Shown here one piece after another: positions 46,601 to 59,008 of a stretch of 64,000 bases of DNA. The stretch spans positions 21,224,764 through 21,288,763 of the forward strand of contig CM034310.1 of assembly GCA_019925795.1 (NCBI GenBank). The letters run 5' to 3'. A program made the translations under genes and the position numbers. This DNA comes from Dendrobium chrysotoxum (Eukaryota > Streptophyta > Magnoliopsida > Asparagales > Orchidaceae). Under the pieces are notes generated by a model. The model saw only the letters and a list, made by a program, of their open reading frames with translations. It did not search any database and was not told the DNA's origin. Numbering within the stretch: the first letter of the stretch is position 1; each line of letters starts with the position of its first letter.

Positions 46601-47927
46601 TAATAAAGCCATGTGATTATTATCCAAAGTGGAATGATCCTTCTTGATCCATTCATGCTCTTTCTACAGATTTAAAAAGTCAGATTTAAGGCTTACATGT
46701 AATTTCTTGAACTTCCTATATGTAGTATGAATTCTTTCAGCAACTTTAAATAATTCATCATAGGAAACCTTACATACCTCCTCTTGATCAGAATGATCAA
46801 GATGATTATCTGCCACTAAGTACAGGTTGGTTACCTCCTCTTCTGTTTTAGTTTCAGATGAGTCTGAAGCAGAGTCAGCCTAGAAAGCCTTCTGAGTCCT
46901 TTTCTTGCCCTTTTTGAACTTAGGTTTTTCTTCACCCTTCTCCTTGATTGAGTGAGTTTTCAAATTTGGGCAATCATTCTTTATATGCCCTGGCTTCCTG
47001 CATTCAAAATAAATGACATCATAAGAAGTTTTGAAATTTCTATTAATTTTACCTTTATTCCATTACTGATGATGTCTTTGCTTTTTCTTTAGAAAGCTTT
47101 TAAAATGCCTTGTCATCAGCATAATGTCATCATCTTCTTGTACAGAAGTATCACTATCAGAATCATCAGCCTTTAAGGCTATAATTTTTTCCTTTCTCTT
47201 TTCATCTGCATTAAGCTATCATTGACTCACTCCTTGCTCGTAGGCAATGAGAGATCCAAGTAAGTTATCAATGAAGTAAACATTCAGATTTTTAGATTCA
47301 ATTATAGCAGTAATTTTTACATCATAAGAAGCAGATAAGCAACGTAAGATCTTGTTAACTTTTTCGTAGTTAATAAGTTATCTTCCAAAGGTATGCAGGG
47401 TAGTAATAATCTGAGTGAACCTAGTATATATTTTAGAAATTGATTCACTAGGTTTCATGTGAAAGAGTTTATAATCATGAAGCAAAATATTCAACCTAGA
47501 TTATTTTATTTCATTAATTCCTTCATAAGTTATGTAGAGTTTGTCCCAAATCTTCTTACTAGTAGTGCAAACACGCATATAATCTTTAGATTTATAACAC
47601 AAAAAAATAATTCAGATATTTTGCATTCAGTTGGGCTAAATCTCTATCTTCTACGCTCCATTTTTAAAAAGGAAGTTCAGTTTTGATGCCATTAATAAAT
47701 CATGAAGGTGTAAAATATCCTTCCTGAACTAACATTCACATGCGATAATCTATAGATTATAAAAAGGTATACATGCAAATTTTCCAAAAATCAAAAGGAA
47801 TATTATCAAATAAAGGTGGTCGTGTGATAAATATCCTTCTACGGTGTTATAATTTTTAAAGTTAGCCATTGATCATTTTTTAAAAGTTTTCTAAAACTTA
47901 ATTTATAAATCTCACTTTGATACCACT
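43700..47927 (-). pseudogene. Ty1/copia gag-pol remnant (Tork/Sirevirus-like)
   Basis: Minus strand, order from right to left. Gag (UBN2 type): a MKPSESISKIYTRFTQIITT stretch and INYEKVNKILRCLSASYD, about 47230-47480. A zinc knuckle with one Cys lost (FECRKPGHIKNDC, about 46970-47010). A coiled-coil-like stretch (46400-46627). Protease where the catalytic DSG is replaced (LNNRCSRHMTGD, about 46010-46050). GAG-pre-integrase and integrase (LYHQSMKSIRKI, DACPLGKEVKSSF, DHFGP, SDHGGEFENKNF, TPQQNGVAER). RT with YVDDILF (about 44280-44305). RNase H (FSVYLCARFQTDPKESHL, RILRYLLGTQGLGIWY). Stops and frameshifts throughout. Confidence 0.92.
47911..47925 (-). promoter_or_regulatory. Copia primer-binding site
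   Basis: The minus strand reads TGGTATCAAAGTGAG, a variant of the TGGTATCAGAGC initiator-Met-tRNA PBS typical of Ty1/copia. It lies between the putative LTR end (TTTCA) and gag. Confidence 0.8.
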
Positions 47928-48290
47928 TGAAAGTTTGTGAAGGTTGTTAAACCTCTAAGAACTAGCCCGATACTAACTAAGAGGGGGGGGGGGGGTGAAT
48001 TGGTAATTTAAAAAATCTTTAATAAAAATTAAATCCCTTGATGCGGAAGCAAATCTATTTCACAATAAAAAAATCAAAATTTTCTAAACCACATAATAAA
48101 TCAAAGAAAAGTGCATAAATTAAAATGTGGAAAAGTAAAAGAACGAACACAAAGGATTTTATAGTAGTTCAGTCAATCTGACCTACGTCCACTCTCCAGA
48201 GGCCTCCTCCGAGTAATGCACTAAACCTCTTAGTGACTCTCTTTTAGCCCCCACAGCTAGGCGAAGAAGCCCTTAAATATAAATTTTAGG
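47928..48290 (-). mobile_element. Putative 5' LTR segment of the copia element, with G13 run
   Basis: Follows the PBS on the minus strand with an LTR end at 47928. It contains a 13-G homopolymer at 47983-47995 next to TGAATTGGT. The outer boundary is not clear. No matching 3' LTR was found left of 43700. Confidence 0.55.
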
Positions 48291-48480
48291 ATATTTGATT
48301 AAAAAAAGAAGATAATATCCAAAAGTTAAAAAAAATAAAGAAAAAGGATGTTAAACAGGTAATTTTTGGGTAAAAAATGAGTTCACGGGTCAATCTAAAC
48401 CCGACTCATTTATTAAATGGGTCAACTCAAACATATATTTTTTTAGATCGGGTTGGAGGGTTGGGTCATTAACACCCCTA
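48291..48480. mobile_element. Putative MITE end (ACACCCCTA terminus)
   Basis: Ends TTGGGTCATTAACACCCCTA at 48480, the complement of the TAGGGGTGT-type hAT-like terminus seen at 28916. GGGT/ACCC-rich subterminal motifs precede it. The other end was not located. Confidence 0.45.
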
Positions 48481-50965
48481 GCACTATTTTTAGTCTTGAA
48501 GAAGAAATATGGAAGCAAGAGGCTGTATACTAACTACAAAGAGCTAAATATAATAATCATGAATAGCAAGTATCTTGTAACTTATATAAATAATTTTTAT
48601 GACCAGTTGTATTATTCTTCCATGTTTTCTAAGATCAACCATCGATCAAGGTATTACCAATTGAAGATCAAGAATGATAATGTGCCCAAGGCTGCTTTTT
48701 AATCAAAATATGGTTAAAGTGAATTTAAGTTATGCCATTTTGTTTAACTAATGATCTTGCCACTGTATAAACATGGTGAATGTAGTCTTCAACTTTTGTT
48801 TAGACCATTTTGTGAGCTCATTCATGAATAACATCTTGATTTATTTTAAGATTGAAGAGGAGCATCCTTAACATCTTAGAGTAGCATTGAATATTCTTTA
48901 GGAGAATACTCTCTATGTAAATTTTCTAAATTATGAGTTTTGTTCTCAAGAGAGGACATTTTTTAACATATTTTTAGCGAAGTTGAAATTTATATAGATC
49001 ATACCAAATGGGGGCAATAATGGTTTGTCTAAGGCTGAGCATTATCACAGAGATTTGTAGTTTTTTTTAGTCTAGTTGGCTATTATAGAAAATTGGTGGA
49101 ACACTTTTTTTTTGCATTACTACACCATTGGCTAGATTGAATTAGAAGTATTTTAAGTTTGTACTATTTGATGCTTATGAGCAGAATTTTTCAAAGCTCA
49201 AGAATTACTTTGTGTTAAACCCTATCCTTATCATTCCTTCGAGCATAGATGAATTTCAGATTTATAATCATGCTTCATATTAAGATTTGGGTTATATTCT
49301 AATGTAATATTGTAGAGTGGTATTTTCTATCTCAAGACAACTCAAGGTGTATAAGAACTATCATATACATGATTTGGAGTTAGTTGTTATTATTTTAACA
49401 TTAAAGATTTGGAGACATTATCTATATGATTTTTATAATGAATTTTTTACTTACCATAAGTGGTTGATGTATATCTTTACTCAAAAGAAGTTGAATTTAA
49501 GATAGAGACATTTTATTGAGTTAATGAATGCCTATGATTTACAAATTCAATACGACCCATATAAAACTAATGTTATTATAGATGCTTTAAGCAAGAAATT
49601 TTCAACTTATGCAAGTTGCATAACTACTTAAGATTGATAGTTAGCACTTGATATGGAATAAATTCAAGCTAAGTTAGTGCCTCAATGAGGTAATTCCAAT
49701 ATAAATCATAGGACTATCAAACTCACAATTGCTGGTCAGATTTGTGTAGTAAAAGAAAGGCATTAATTTGACGAAACTTAGAGAACAATTTCAAAATGAA
49801 GTGAAACTCGAGTTCACTATTAATCTGACATACATATTGAGATTAAATATTAGATATGTATTCTAGATCATGAGGGACTTAAAAAGAAAATGCTTCAAAA
49901 AGTGCACACCTCTTCGTATTCTGTGCATCCAAGGAATATAAAAATGTATCAATATCTCAATAAGCTTTTTTGGTTGCTTGGAATGAAGAAAGATATGACA
50001 GATTTTGTATCCATGTGTTTAACTTATCAAATAATTAAGGATGAATATTGGAGACTTGATGGACTATACCAGTCTCTTCCTATTCTAAATAGAAGTGGTA
50101 GGATATTAAAATAAACATCATAGTTGGCAAGCTTGGACCTAAACAAGGTCACGAGGTAGTTTGGGATGTGGTTGTTAGACTCACCAAAATTGCTCATTTT
50201 CTATAAATGAAAATTACTCAATGGAGAACCTAACAAAGATCTATATGGATAATTTTATTCAAACTATATTGAATTCTTAAAATTATTATATTTGATCGAG
50301 ATGGAAGATTTAATTCTAGATTATGGAAGAAAGTGCAAGAATATTTGGGCACAAGATTTAACTTTAGCATTGGATTTCATCCTCACATAACTAGTTGATT
50401 AGAGCATAGTGTGCTATTTAGAAATTATAAGATTTGCTGAGAATTTATATTTTTGATCATATTGATAGTTGAGAAGATTACATTTTACTCATGGAGTTGT
50501 CCTTCAACAATAATTTTCAAGGTAGCATTGATATGAGGCTCTTTATAGTAGGAAGTGTATAAATTCTTTATATTAATTAAGGTTGGTGAGAGAAAACTCT
50601 TAGGAACCTAGCTACTTATTCAAGTTACTAAGAAGATTCATTCGAGAATGGCTACATTTAGCTCAAGAGCATCAAAGAAGATATTTTAACCTTGCTCAGG
50701 AGCATCAAAGAAGATATTATAACCTTAAGCATAAAAAATAAGATATGTTAACTCTAAACATAAAAATATTAAGTTTGAGGTTGGAGAGCATGCCTTTCTA
50801 TAGGTTTCACCTATATGAGGAGTTATAAGATTTGGTAAAAGTGGAAAGCTTCAACCCTATTTTATTGGTTCTTTTGAGGTGAGAGAGTTGGTAGAGTCTC
50901 ATATCAATTATCTTTTCCCAAGACTTGAAGGAGTATAAAATATTTTTTACAACTTTCCCTTTTAG
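48481..50965 (+). pseudogene. Ty3/gypsy chromovirus-like pol remnant (Tekay/Del-like)
   Basis: Fragments in order. RT: KKKYGSKRLYTNYKELN, MFSKINHRSRYYQLKI, then decayed stretches. RNase H: VFSISRQLKVYKNYHIH, DLELVVIILTLKIWRHYLY, MYIFTQKKLNLR, DALSKK. Integrase: SVHPRNIKMYQYLNKLFWL, MTDFVSMCLTYQIIKDEYW, FDRDGRFNSRLWKKVQEYLG. The integrase tail near 50780-50940 is VGEHAFL...GKSGKLQPYFIG. Many stops and frameshifts. No gag or protease was found on its left, where the copia remnant lies instead. Confidence 0.9.
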
Positions 50966-50969
50966 TGTT

Positions 50970-51066
50970 ACGTGCATGATAATTCTCATATAATTCAATT
51001 TAAGCCATAATTGAATTATATGATAATTCTCATATAATTCAATTTAAGCCACAATTGAATCATATG
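50970..51066. repeat. ~44-bp tandem duplication
   Basis: Two copies of a unit around ATGATAATTCTCATATAATT and CAATTTAAGCCA, just after the gypsy pol remnant. Confidence 0.8.
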
Positions 51067-51505
51067 ATATAAGATGGTTTCTCTTGCCTCTTGCATCCTT
51101 TATTTGTACATATTATGATAACTGATGGACTAACATCTCTTGCTGCTTACACCACATCACTTTGAGTCTCCAAGGGAATGATAAAACCGATGAAAAGACT
51201 CTTATGGATATCTTCCATCTCCTTCTCCTCCTTATCCTCACTTACTTGTGCGGAATGATCCACACCTTTATTCCACTTCACTTCCATCTATAAAAATTCT
51301 AGACAAAATTGCTTAGAGCACCTTATTTCCACTATAACCTCAACTAATTATTCTCAAATATAAGTTGGATATTCTTCAACTCTTTAACAACTATAAAATG
51401 CTACTTCACGTGATAAGAAGAGGGCATGTACTAATTAGAAGTTGATTATTTTTTAGCTCCCTCTCTCATTCTCTCCTCAGTTTAACCACCACACTCACCT
51501 ACACA

Positions 51506-51566
<61 letters not shown>

Positions 51567-52359
51567 TGTTCATGAGCACTTTATTGTTCTTCCAGCTCAA
51601 TATTGTTAGTGCTCTCTTTCCAAGGCACTGCCTATACTACAATGCTATGGCATTTCTAGTGGCCATCTGGTGGGCTAGGTTATTATTCTTTAGGGACGTG
51701 ACATCAAAGCACTATATCCTTATTTACTCATTTTGGAGTCCTCTCCTATGATATCTATCCATGGATATCTAGAGAATGCTCTCTCAACTTCAATAATAAC
51801 AAGCATCTAAGTAAGAATAACATTGTGCTTTCCATGATTAAGCAAAAATCCATCTACATGATAACATAAATTTAACTTCCATATATCATCATATCAGTGC
51901 ATAATATGACTCATTTTTTAAGGTCATTATTCTTAAGGTTCTTCTCCATCTAAATAGTGATAAATGAGCCTCATACTTTTGCTCATCTTTTTAAATTCCC
52001 CACTTGAAACTTTGTCAAATCACAACTGAGTGAACAATATAAATTTAACAATTCTAAATCTTGTGTTATTCTCTCCAATATCAAACACATGAGAATATCC
52101 CTCATCCTCGACCATCCTCAATAGTAGTTTATGAGTTAGAGCTCCAAAAAATTGAAGCTCATGGGCTTTGAAAAGTTGTTTAAATAGAGATTCCCCAACC
52201 CTCTGAATAAAATCAATTTCTCAAATTGTCTAATATTTTTTTTACTACACCCTCGACTCTATATGTGACCTAAGCAATGTAATGCCTCTCTACATATGTA
52301 ATTCAGAGTGGTCATCGTTATATATTAAAAAGCATCCTAAATGAATCAATTCAATTTTT
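51067..52359. other. Unrecognised sequence with an (AAT)n microsatellite
   Basis: No coding homology. (AAT)n occupies about 51507-51566. Confidence 0.5.
51507..51566. repeat. (AAT)n microsatellite
   Basis: About 20 trinucleotide units. Confidence 0.95.
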
Positions 52360-52700
52360 TAAATCATGTTTGAACAATGCTCAAACCATATTTGAACCAT
52401 GATCCAGCCTTGCTCAAACCTTGCTTTAAACTTACTAAAATTATGCTCTGACCTTGCTTGAACTATGCTCAAATATAGCTTGGATGATACTTAAATCATA
52501 ATCAAACGTTACTTAAGCATGGTTACATCATGGTTCTAACAAGATCCCATAATATTTCAAGCAAGGTTTCGACATGCTTGAGCAAGGTTTGAGCATGATT
52601 CAAGCATAGTTCTAGCCGATTTTGATTAAGGTTTGAGCATGGATTGAGTAAGGATCGATCATGGTTTAAGTATGGTTTGAATATGATTTAAGCATAATTC
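52360..52700. repeat. Foldback-like degenerate CTCAAACC/GGTTTGAG repeat
   Basis: The left half (to about 52530) is rich in ATGCTCAAACC- and TTGAACCATG-type units; the right half carries the complementary GGTTTGAGCATG and ATGGTTTAAG units. The symmetry would allow a long imperfect hairpin of about 340 nt. Related to 4160-4430 and 26720-27060. Confidence 0.65.
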
Positions 52701-54484
52701 TAATATGGGTGTAACATATAATATGATGTCTAATTAATATAATTTAGGGTTTTGTGTGCAAACAAGGTTCAAAACCCCAATTTAAAGTTCATATCTTATT
52801 TGTATCATAATCTACAATTATTGGTGATGACATTGAAACCTAAATAATCAAAAGTACAATCACAAATTAACCTTAAACAAATGATGGTTGGAATGTTAAC
52901 AGTATCACTATGAGCTTTATTGTTGACAAATCACACGACCTCTAAGATTGTATGAGATAAAGAAGTTGCTGGGAAGATAAAAGTTCATATATTTTGCTTG
53001 TTCCTAGGTTAGCATGATTCATGTCTAAGGGTTAAAACTAATTGTTATACAATAAAGGGTAATTTTATTTGAAAGAAAATTTCAGGCATATTTCCTTAAG
53101 AAAATAAATGGAGATTTTTGACCAATTATATTATTAGACATATAAAGATAAATTTATCATTGTAAATCCTATTTGGCCTAGGAATTATCATTACTTATTT
53201 GGAAAAGAAAATAGAGACATGCCTAAGAGTAGTGTAGAAGGAATGAAGAAGGTGGTGCCATTGATATAATTTCTCTCTCTCCCACTAATCTCATCATTCT
53301 AGTTAATTCATTTCATCTCAAATAACTTTAATAATATCATAATTAATAATTATGATTGATTAATTAACATGAAAATAATAACCAATTTACTATAATTTAG
53401 CCAAAATTAAAAACTACCATTTCAAACAATTTAACACCCTCAATATTTAATAGCTATAGATTTACATGATTTATTAAGTTCTATTTAAGTCCTACTTGTG
53501 CTCAAATAGCCCTAAAAGTGACATGTAATAACCAAAATTGAATGTTGTGAAGTGAATAAAAGTTAAGTAGGATATCATTGGTAAAAATTTTGTAAGGTTG
53601 ATAAAGTCTAAGAAAATGTTGGATCTATTATATAAAATTAGAGACTTTGTATTAGAAGACTAAAATTAGTTGGTATAATGTTAAAAAATAGAACATGTAT
53701 TTAATGTTAAATAATAAATATAAATAAAAAATGAAGTCAATAAGAAGATTAAGATATTATATGAAGAAGATTAAGATATGTTGGAAAAATTAGCTATAGA
53801 AATGAGGTGGGTGTTGTAATAAATAAAGTTAAAAGATCATAAATTAGTCTTTATTAATATTAATATTAGAATAACAATTATTAAATTAACTTATTGTCAT
53901 TGATATTTTTTATGCAACAAGAACTTGTAGTGGAATCAAGAGGTGGCTGAAGGGGGGTGTGCCCTCTTAGATTTGGATTAGAATTTTTACCACTCTAAAT
54001 TTAAATTTATAATTATAATTTAATATCTATCAATTATATATTTTTCATAATATTAGTCTATTATAATATTTTAATTATGTTAATTCGTTTCAAAATATAA
54101 TTTATTTGTTATTTGTTAATGATAAGAATTCAAGAAATTATTAAAATTATAAAAATATATATATCTTTGGTCCCAAATTCTTGCATCCCTCATGTGCTCA
54201 CCTCTTTTAACTAGATTCCAAAAGCCCCATCTTCTCCTACAAGCCCCATATTCCTAAATCCCTTATTTTCTCCTCTCTACATCCCAAACTTCCTTCTCTC
54301 TTGTAATAGGTAGAACCATCGGCTCATACTTTTTATTTCAAATATTGTATTTTTATTGAGCTTTTGGTTCTTCAAGGACTTGTAACTCTTCCTTTAATTG
54401 ACGCATAGGCCCTCTGTGGGTTTTATTAAAAAAAAAAAGCTTCCTTTTCTCCTCCCCTTTGGCCCACAAATCCTAAAATTCAAA
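52701..54484. other. Unrecognised AT-rich sequence
   Basis: No coding or element homology recognised. It precedes the second LTR copy. No purine tract of the polypurine type lies directly left of 54485. Confidence 0.45.
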
Positions 54485-56035
54485 TGTCACGCCACAGAAT
54501 CTAATTTGAAAAGAATTATTTATTTTATCTTTTAATAATAACAATGAGAGTTATCTAATTTGTTTCAATAATAAAATATTAATAGAAATAAATCTATTGA
54601 TCAAAATATCAATGTGCATCTGTGTTCATTACCCAAAAATCATATACATTAGTCAAGAGTTAAATAAAGACAATATATTATATGTATACTTCTGAGCTCA
54701 AAAGATTAACTAAAAGACAAAATATCAGTGAAACCTGAAGAATTCTGTATCTTGTTAGCCTCACACACTCAAACCTCTTCCATGACTTAAAATCATTTAA
54801 CCATATGTATTAATCTTATAAAGCCCAACTGGTTATTTGAACCCTACTACTGAACTCAAAGCACATAAAAGAAATAGTATGTATAAAATCATTCTGTTCA
54901 TAAAAATTGAAATCAATATGATCATGAATATGTACAGAAATAGTAAAATGCATGCAGTAACAATGAAGCCTATAAGAAAATATAGTACAAATATCGAAAC
55001 AATAAGGTTGTAAACCATCATTCTCAAACCAAATGTCATAGCAATATTATCCAAACTGTAAGAAAATCATATGAATTAGTAAAATAGAAGTATCTATGAA
55101 AATTGTCGGAAATATATGACAACACTATAAAAGAATCATATATAAGTGCACATAATGTTAAGCTATTCTATATTAGTCTCAAATGAGTATCTTAATCACA
55201 TGCTTAGTAATAATAAATCAATACTAATGATTTAATAACAATAAATCAGTGCCTTATATACATGTCCAAGCAATCATATTAAACAAGCAAAGAATTTTGG
55301 CTTGTATGGTGTTTTTCCATTAAGTATTCTTAGTTCAGTAACCAAGTGGCTTTCAATAAACAGAGTTGTCACTATTTCTCGTCGACACATTAATTACTCC
55401 TTATAACTCCCAATCAATAAATCACGTGAATTAATAAAGGATATCACCACAAATTATAATAATTAATGGAAAATCCCTCTACCCACTATCCTGTACATGT
55501 ATAAAATAGTCTCTAGTCAACCCAGTAATAAATCAGCTCTTCTTATTTTTGCACACATAATATTGTAAAAGTAATAATGACCAGTTATTACTCATTCATA
55601 TGTCTTTATTCATTCACAATGCTTGCATTAATAGTATAATCATATAAAAATGCCCAAATTATTTTTCTTACTCAAATTGTACAAAATAAAATGAATAACA
55701 TTTAAACTTGGGCTCTATCTCTCTTACTATTTCTCTTTCTGTCCCTCCCTATCTCTCTCTCTCCCTTTTTCTCTCTCTCCTTTTATCTTTCTCTCCATTT
55801 ATGTTATTTTATTTATTTTAAAAAGAATACGCTAAATCATAAAGGGTATTCAGAATAAGCCAAATGATTTGGCGTATTTAGAATGCGCCAAAATATTTGG
55901 TGATTTTGCTCCTTTTTAAATTATTTTTTAAATACACTCCTTAAGCTAATTTTAAGAAATAATGAGCCCCTTCTTAAAATTTGGTCTTTCCCCTTCTCCT
56001 CTCCTCCTTCCCTAATCCCTTCCTTTCTTGGCAAA

Positions 56036-56093
<58 letters not shown>

Positions 56094-56332
56094 AATGGTT
56101 GAGTGGAGAGAAACTTATATTAAAAAAATATTTTTCCGTGCCTAACACTGCATGCTCATTTCAGAGTTACTATAGAACAAAGTGCATCAGCGCTATCACA
56201 TCGAATTCTAGTTCCCCAACATTACACCACCCTGAGAAGTTGCACTCAAAATCACAGTGCCGCAACGCCTTAGTTCAGAAATTTCATATTTTTCATTTAA
56301 AAAATAGTTTTTAGATTTTCCAGGTTGTTACA
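54485..56332 (+). mobile_element. Tekay/Del-like LTR (copy 2), TGTCACGCC...TGTTACA
   Basis: Starts TGTCACGCCACAGAATCTAA and is homologous to 42106 onward for at least 450 bp. A plausible end GGTTGTTACA is at 56332. It contains a C/T-rich stretch (55700-55800) and a long (GA)n tract at 56039-56091. No polypurine tract or clean TSD was found at its left, so it may be a solo LTR rather than the 3' LTR of the pol remnant at 48481. Confidence 0.6.
56039..56091. repeat. (GA)n microsatellite
   Basis: About 26 GA units inside the second LTR copy. Confidence 0.95.
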
Positions 56333-56620
56333 AAAACTCCCCTCTATTTTATATAAATGTCAAATATTGGCAAATAATATAAAGGCGATCATATACACTC
56401 ATATTGATAGATTGATTTCGTTGGTCTTAACTCTATCTATTTCGACTGCAACAACTGAAATTATATTTTCAGCAAGAAAAATTTATCAAAATAACATAGC
56501 GAAATAACATAGATGATGATTTTCTTACAAATTATTAATAACATATATTGATAAAGATATAAAAATGAGTTTTGATGTTGATGAAATGGTTTATAATCTT
56601 AATGCAATTTAGAAACTTCA
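56333..56620 (+). pseudogene. hAT transposase C-terminal (dimerisation) remnant
   Basis: Encodes HIDRLISLVLTLSISTATTE and IIFSARKI, then after stops YIDKDIKMSFDVDEMVYNL. This matches the hAT-C dimerisation region of DUF4371/TTF-type hAT proteins (relatives read RLxRLVLTLPVSTATTER). There are three stops and no upstream transposase core. It could also come from a domesticated TTF-type gene, but the decay suggests a dead transposon. Confidence 0.82.
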
Positions 56621-57153
56621 CAACACAATTTAAGTTGCCTAATCATAATAGCGAGATTAAAAGATATTTTTGTTATGTATATCATTCAAATATAATGTTA
56701 TACTCAATGATTATTGAGAAATTGCTAGCAAAAGTCATTTGACCTTTCTCGATTCTATTACTATAAACACTATGGATTTTGCCAATCAACCATTTGCTTG
56801 ACATTCCCAAAGTGAAATAAATTGCTTAGATATCAACATGCCAATTTCAGCTGAACCACATTCACATAATTATTTTAAAATAAATTTAATATATAAAAAA
56901 ACTAATCAATATTTATAATACACTGATTTTAAAATAAATTTAATAATTTTATGATCTGCCATGCTTAAAAATAAGATGAATATCTTGATTTTTTTTTCTA
57001 ACTCCTAATCAGAAAACATTTTTACATTAAGATTAGCATTTGTAAATATCTATCATCAAAAGACATTTCTTTAAAACACATAGCTCAATATACAATAAAT
57101 GTAAAGAACTTGTATAAGATGGGTGAATTAGGTTTCCCTAATCCTATTCTTGT
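56621..57153. other. Unrecognised AT-rich sequence
   Basis: No gene or element recognised. Confidence 0.5.
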
Positions 57154-57541
57154 TGAGGAATGTAAGCAAGTCGAGTCGAACTCCAGTAACCTCCGACATG
57201 ATCTTGAGTTTGATTTATTAACCCTGTTCAAGCTAGCTCCCGGACCAACTCGTTCATTATGAAAGAGAAAAAATATTATAATAAAATGGTAAAAAGAACA
57301 ACAAATTATTTTAAAAAAATAAAGATCACTTAATATAAAAATTTTTAATAACTTTGTACTTAAAATCTTAGATTTTAACATATTTTATATTAATATTTTT
57401 AAACAAGTTAGCTTGCGAGCTAACGTCAAGTCCGGGCTAACTCAAGTTTGACTCATTAGCTCATCGAGCTCGACTCATGAGCCATTTATCGAGCGGAGCC
57501 CGAGCAGGCTCATGAGTCGGCTTAACTCACTCACAACCCTA
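57154..57541. mobile_element. Diverged hAT-like MITE of the GAGCTCGA family
   Basis: Left end TGAGGAATGTAAGCAAGTCG; right end, read inward, TAGGGTTGTGAGTGAGTTAA. Subterminal GAGCTCGACTCATGAGCC-type motifs match the MITE at 28916-29637, at about half its length. No clear TSD. Confidence 0.7.
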
Positions 57542-58702
57542 GCCAAGACCTACGAAACCTTCTTGGCCCAATGTTGAATTTTTAAAAAAAAAAAAAAAAA
57601 ACAAGCTTCACACCAACAAAATTAATAACTGTTACACATTCATTTATGCGAAAGCTAATATATTAGGTGTAGAGAGAATAATAGGCAAACTCGCATTTTT
57701 TATGTTACATAACATTGTCCAATGGCTTCGAGTTAGGGTTCATTTGAAAAGGATTACACCTGTTTGTAAAAACAAATAAAGTTATTGAAAAAAGTAATTT
57801 TTTTGAAACCTATTGTAAGTATTATAATTTTTCTTTTTATAATGAAGATGTGGAACAATAATTTTAAAAATTAGTAAGAACATAATAGTTAAATAGATGT
57901 GTGATAACAATTTTTAAACAGAGCAATTTAAAAGTCTGTAGGGTGTGTTTCTTATAATTTTTTTTAATTAAACGTAGAAGTCGACTAATAGCTTTCTTAT
58001 AACTATCAGACTTATTAAGATTTTGTTTGGGACAACTTTTTTACTACTTTTTACAACACCTTTTCTAATACAAACATTTATTAAAAACAATGAAAATATA
58101 GTGATAAAAAATTGTCCCAAATGAAGCTTAAGGCTTCGTTTGGGAACTTTCTTACTGTTTTTTAAATATGCTTTTTAGTATAAAAACTTTTTGAAGTAGA
58201 AAATTTTCTTGAATAATTATTACTTCTTAAAGTAAATTTTTAGTATAAAAATTAAAATATTTGTACTAAAAAACTAATTTAAGAAACAATAATAAAGCCG
58301 AAACCTAAATCTGGGTATAAAAAGTTGCTTCTTGTAAGAGAAATATTTGAGTAGTAAGAAAATAATAACTAAACAAGCATTAATAACTAAACAAGCATGT
58401 GCAACACTTTGAAAAATAAAATAATAAAAAAATTGCATCAAATATACATATTCCTAAAAATCTATTTAGGATGGCTACAGTTGTAAAAATAGATATAGAG
58501 ATGTTCTGAGAAAAGTGTTTTTTTTAAATTGATGTGAGTATAAATTCTTTTCTTTTGAAAATTTTTGATAACTTTCTTATAGCTACAATACTCTAAAGAA
58601 TCAAATTATGTAAAGCTATTTCTCATTGAAAAAAATTCTAAAAAGCAACAAGAAACAATGGCTAATACATATATATATGACAGTGATCTAAAAACAATTC
58701 CT
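57542..58702. other. Intergenic AT-rich sequence
   Basis: Poly(A) run at 57583-57601. Otherwise no gene or element recognised; it would be downstream of the candidate gene at 58819-59155. Confidence 0.45.
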
Positions 58703-58708
58703 TTTATT
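58703..58708 (-). terminator. Candidate polyadenylation signal AATAAA
   Basis: AATAAA on the minus strand about 110 nt downstream of the TGA at 58819-58821. Confidence 0.4.
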
Positions 58709-58818
58709 GATGTAATAATAATGATAATTGTAATCTCTAAATTATGAGACCAATAGTAAAGAAAATGGCATACAAAACTTCAAAGAAGATTAGCAGAGGA
58801 AACTCAAGAACCTGCAGT

Positions 58819-58947
58819 TCATAAGAATTCAGAACTGGAGTTTCCTTCCACTGCTACTATAAAGCTGACTTGCATAGCAGCTGCCAGCTTAACATGTCTG
58901 AAAAAATTCTCATCTACAGGTTTCCCAGAATCTGTATAAGCCTGCAT
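58819..58947 (-). CDS. Candidate last exon, unrecognised gene
   Basis: The minus strand reads MQAYTDSGKPVDENFFRHV, then KLAAAMQVSFIVAVEGNSSS, EFL and TGA. It begins after a GAAAG acceptor and is in phase with the exon ending at 59009. Composition is more gene-like than the surrounding DNA, and a candidate poly(A) signal lies downstream. I do not recognise the protein and assign no function. The second half is hydrophobic-leaning but too short for a firm membrane call. Confidence 0.55.
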   Translation of the reverse strand: MQAYTDSGKPVDENFFRHVKLAAAMQVSFIVAVEGNSSSEFL

Positions 58948-59008
58948 CTTTCACACCTGCTTCAACAAAAACATAACTTTGGATCCAAGAAATCATATTG
59001 ATTCATAC

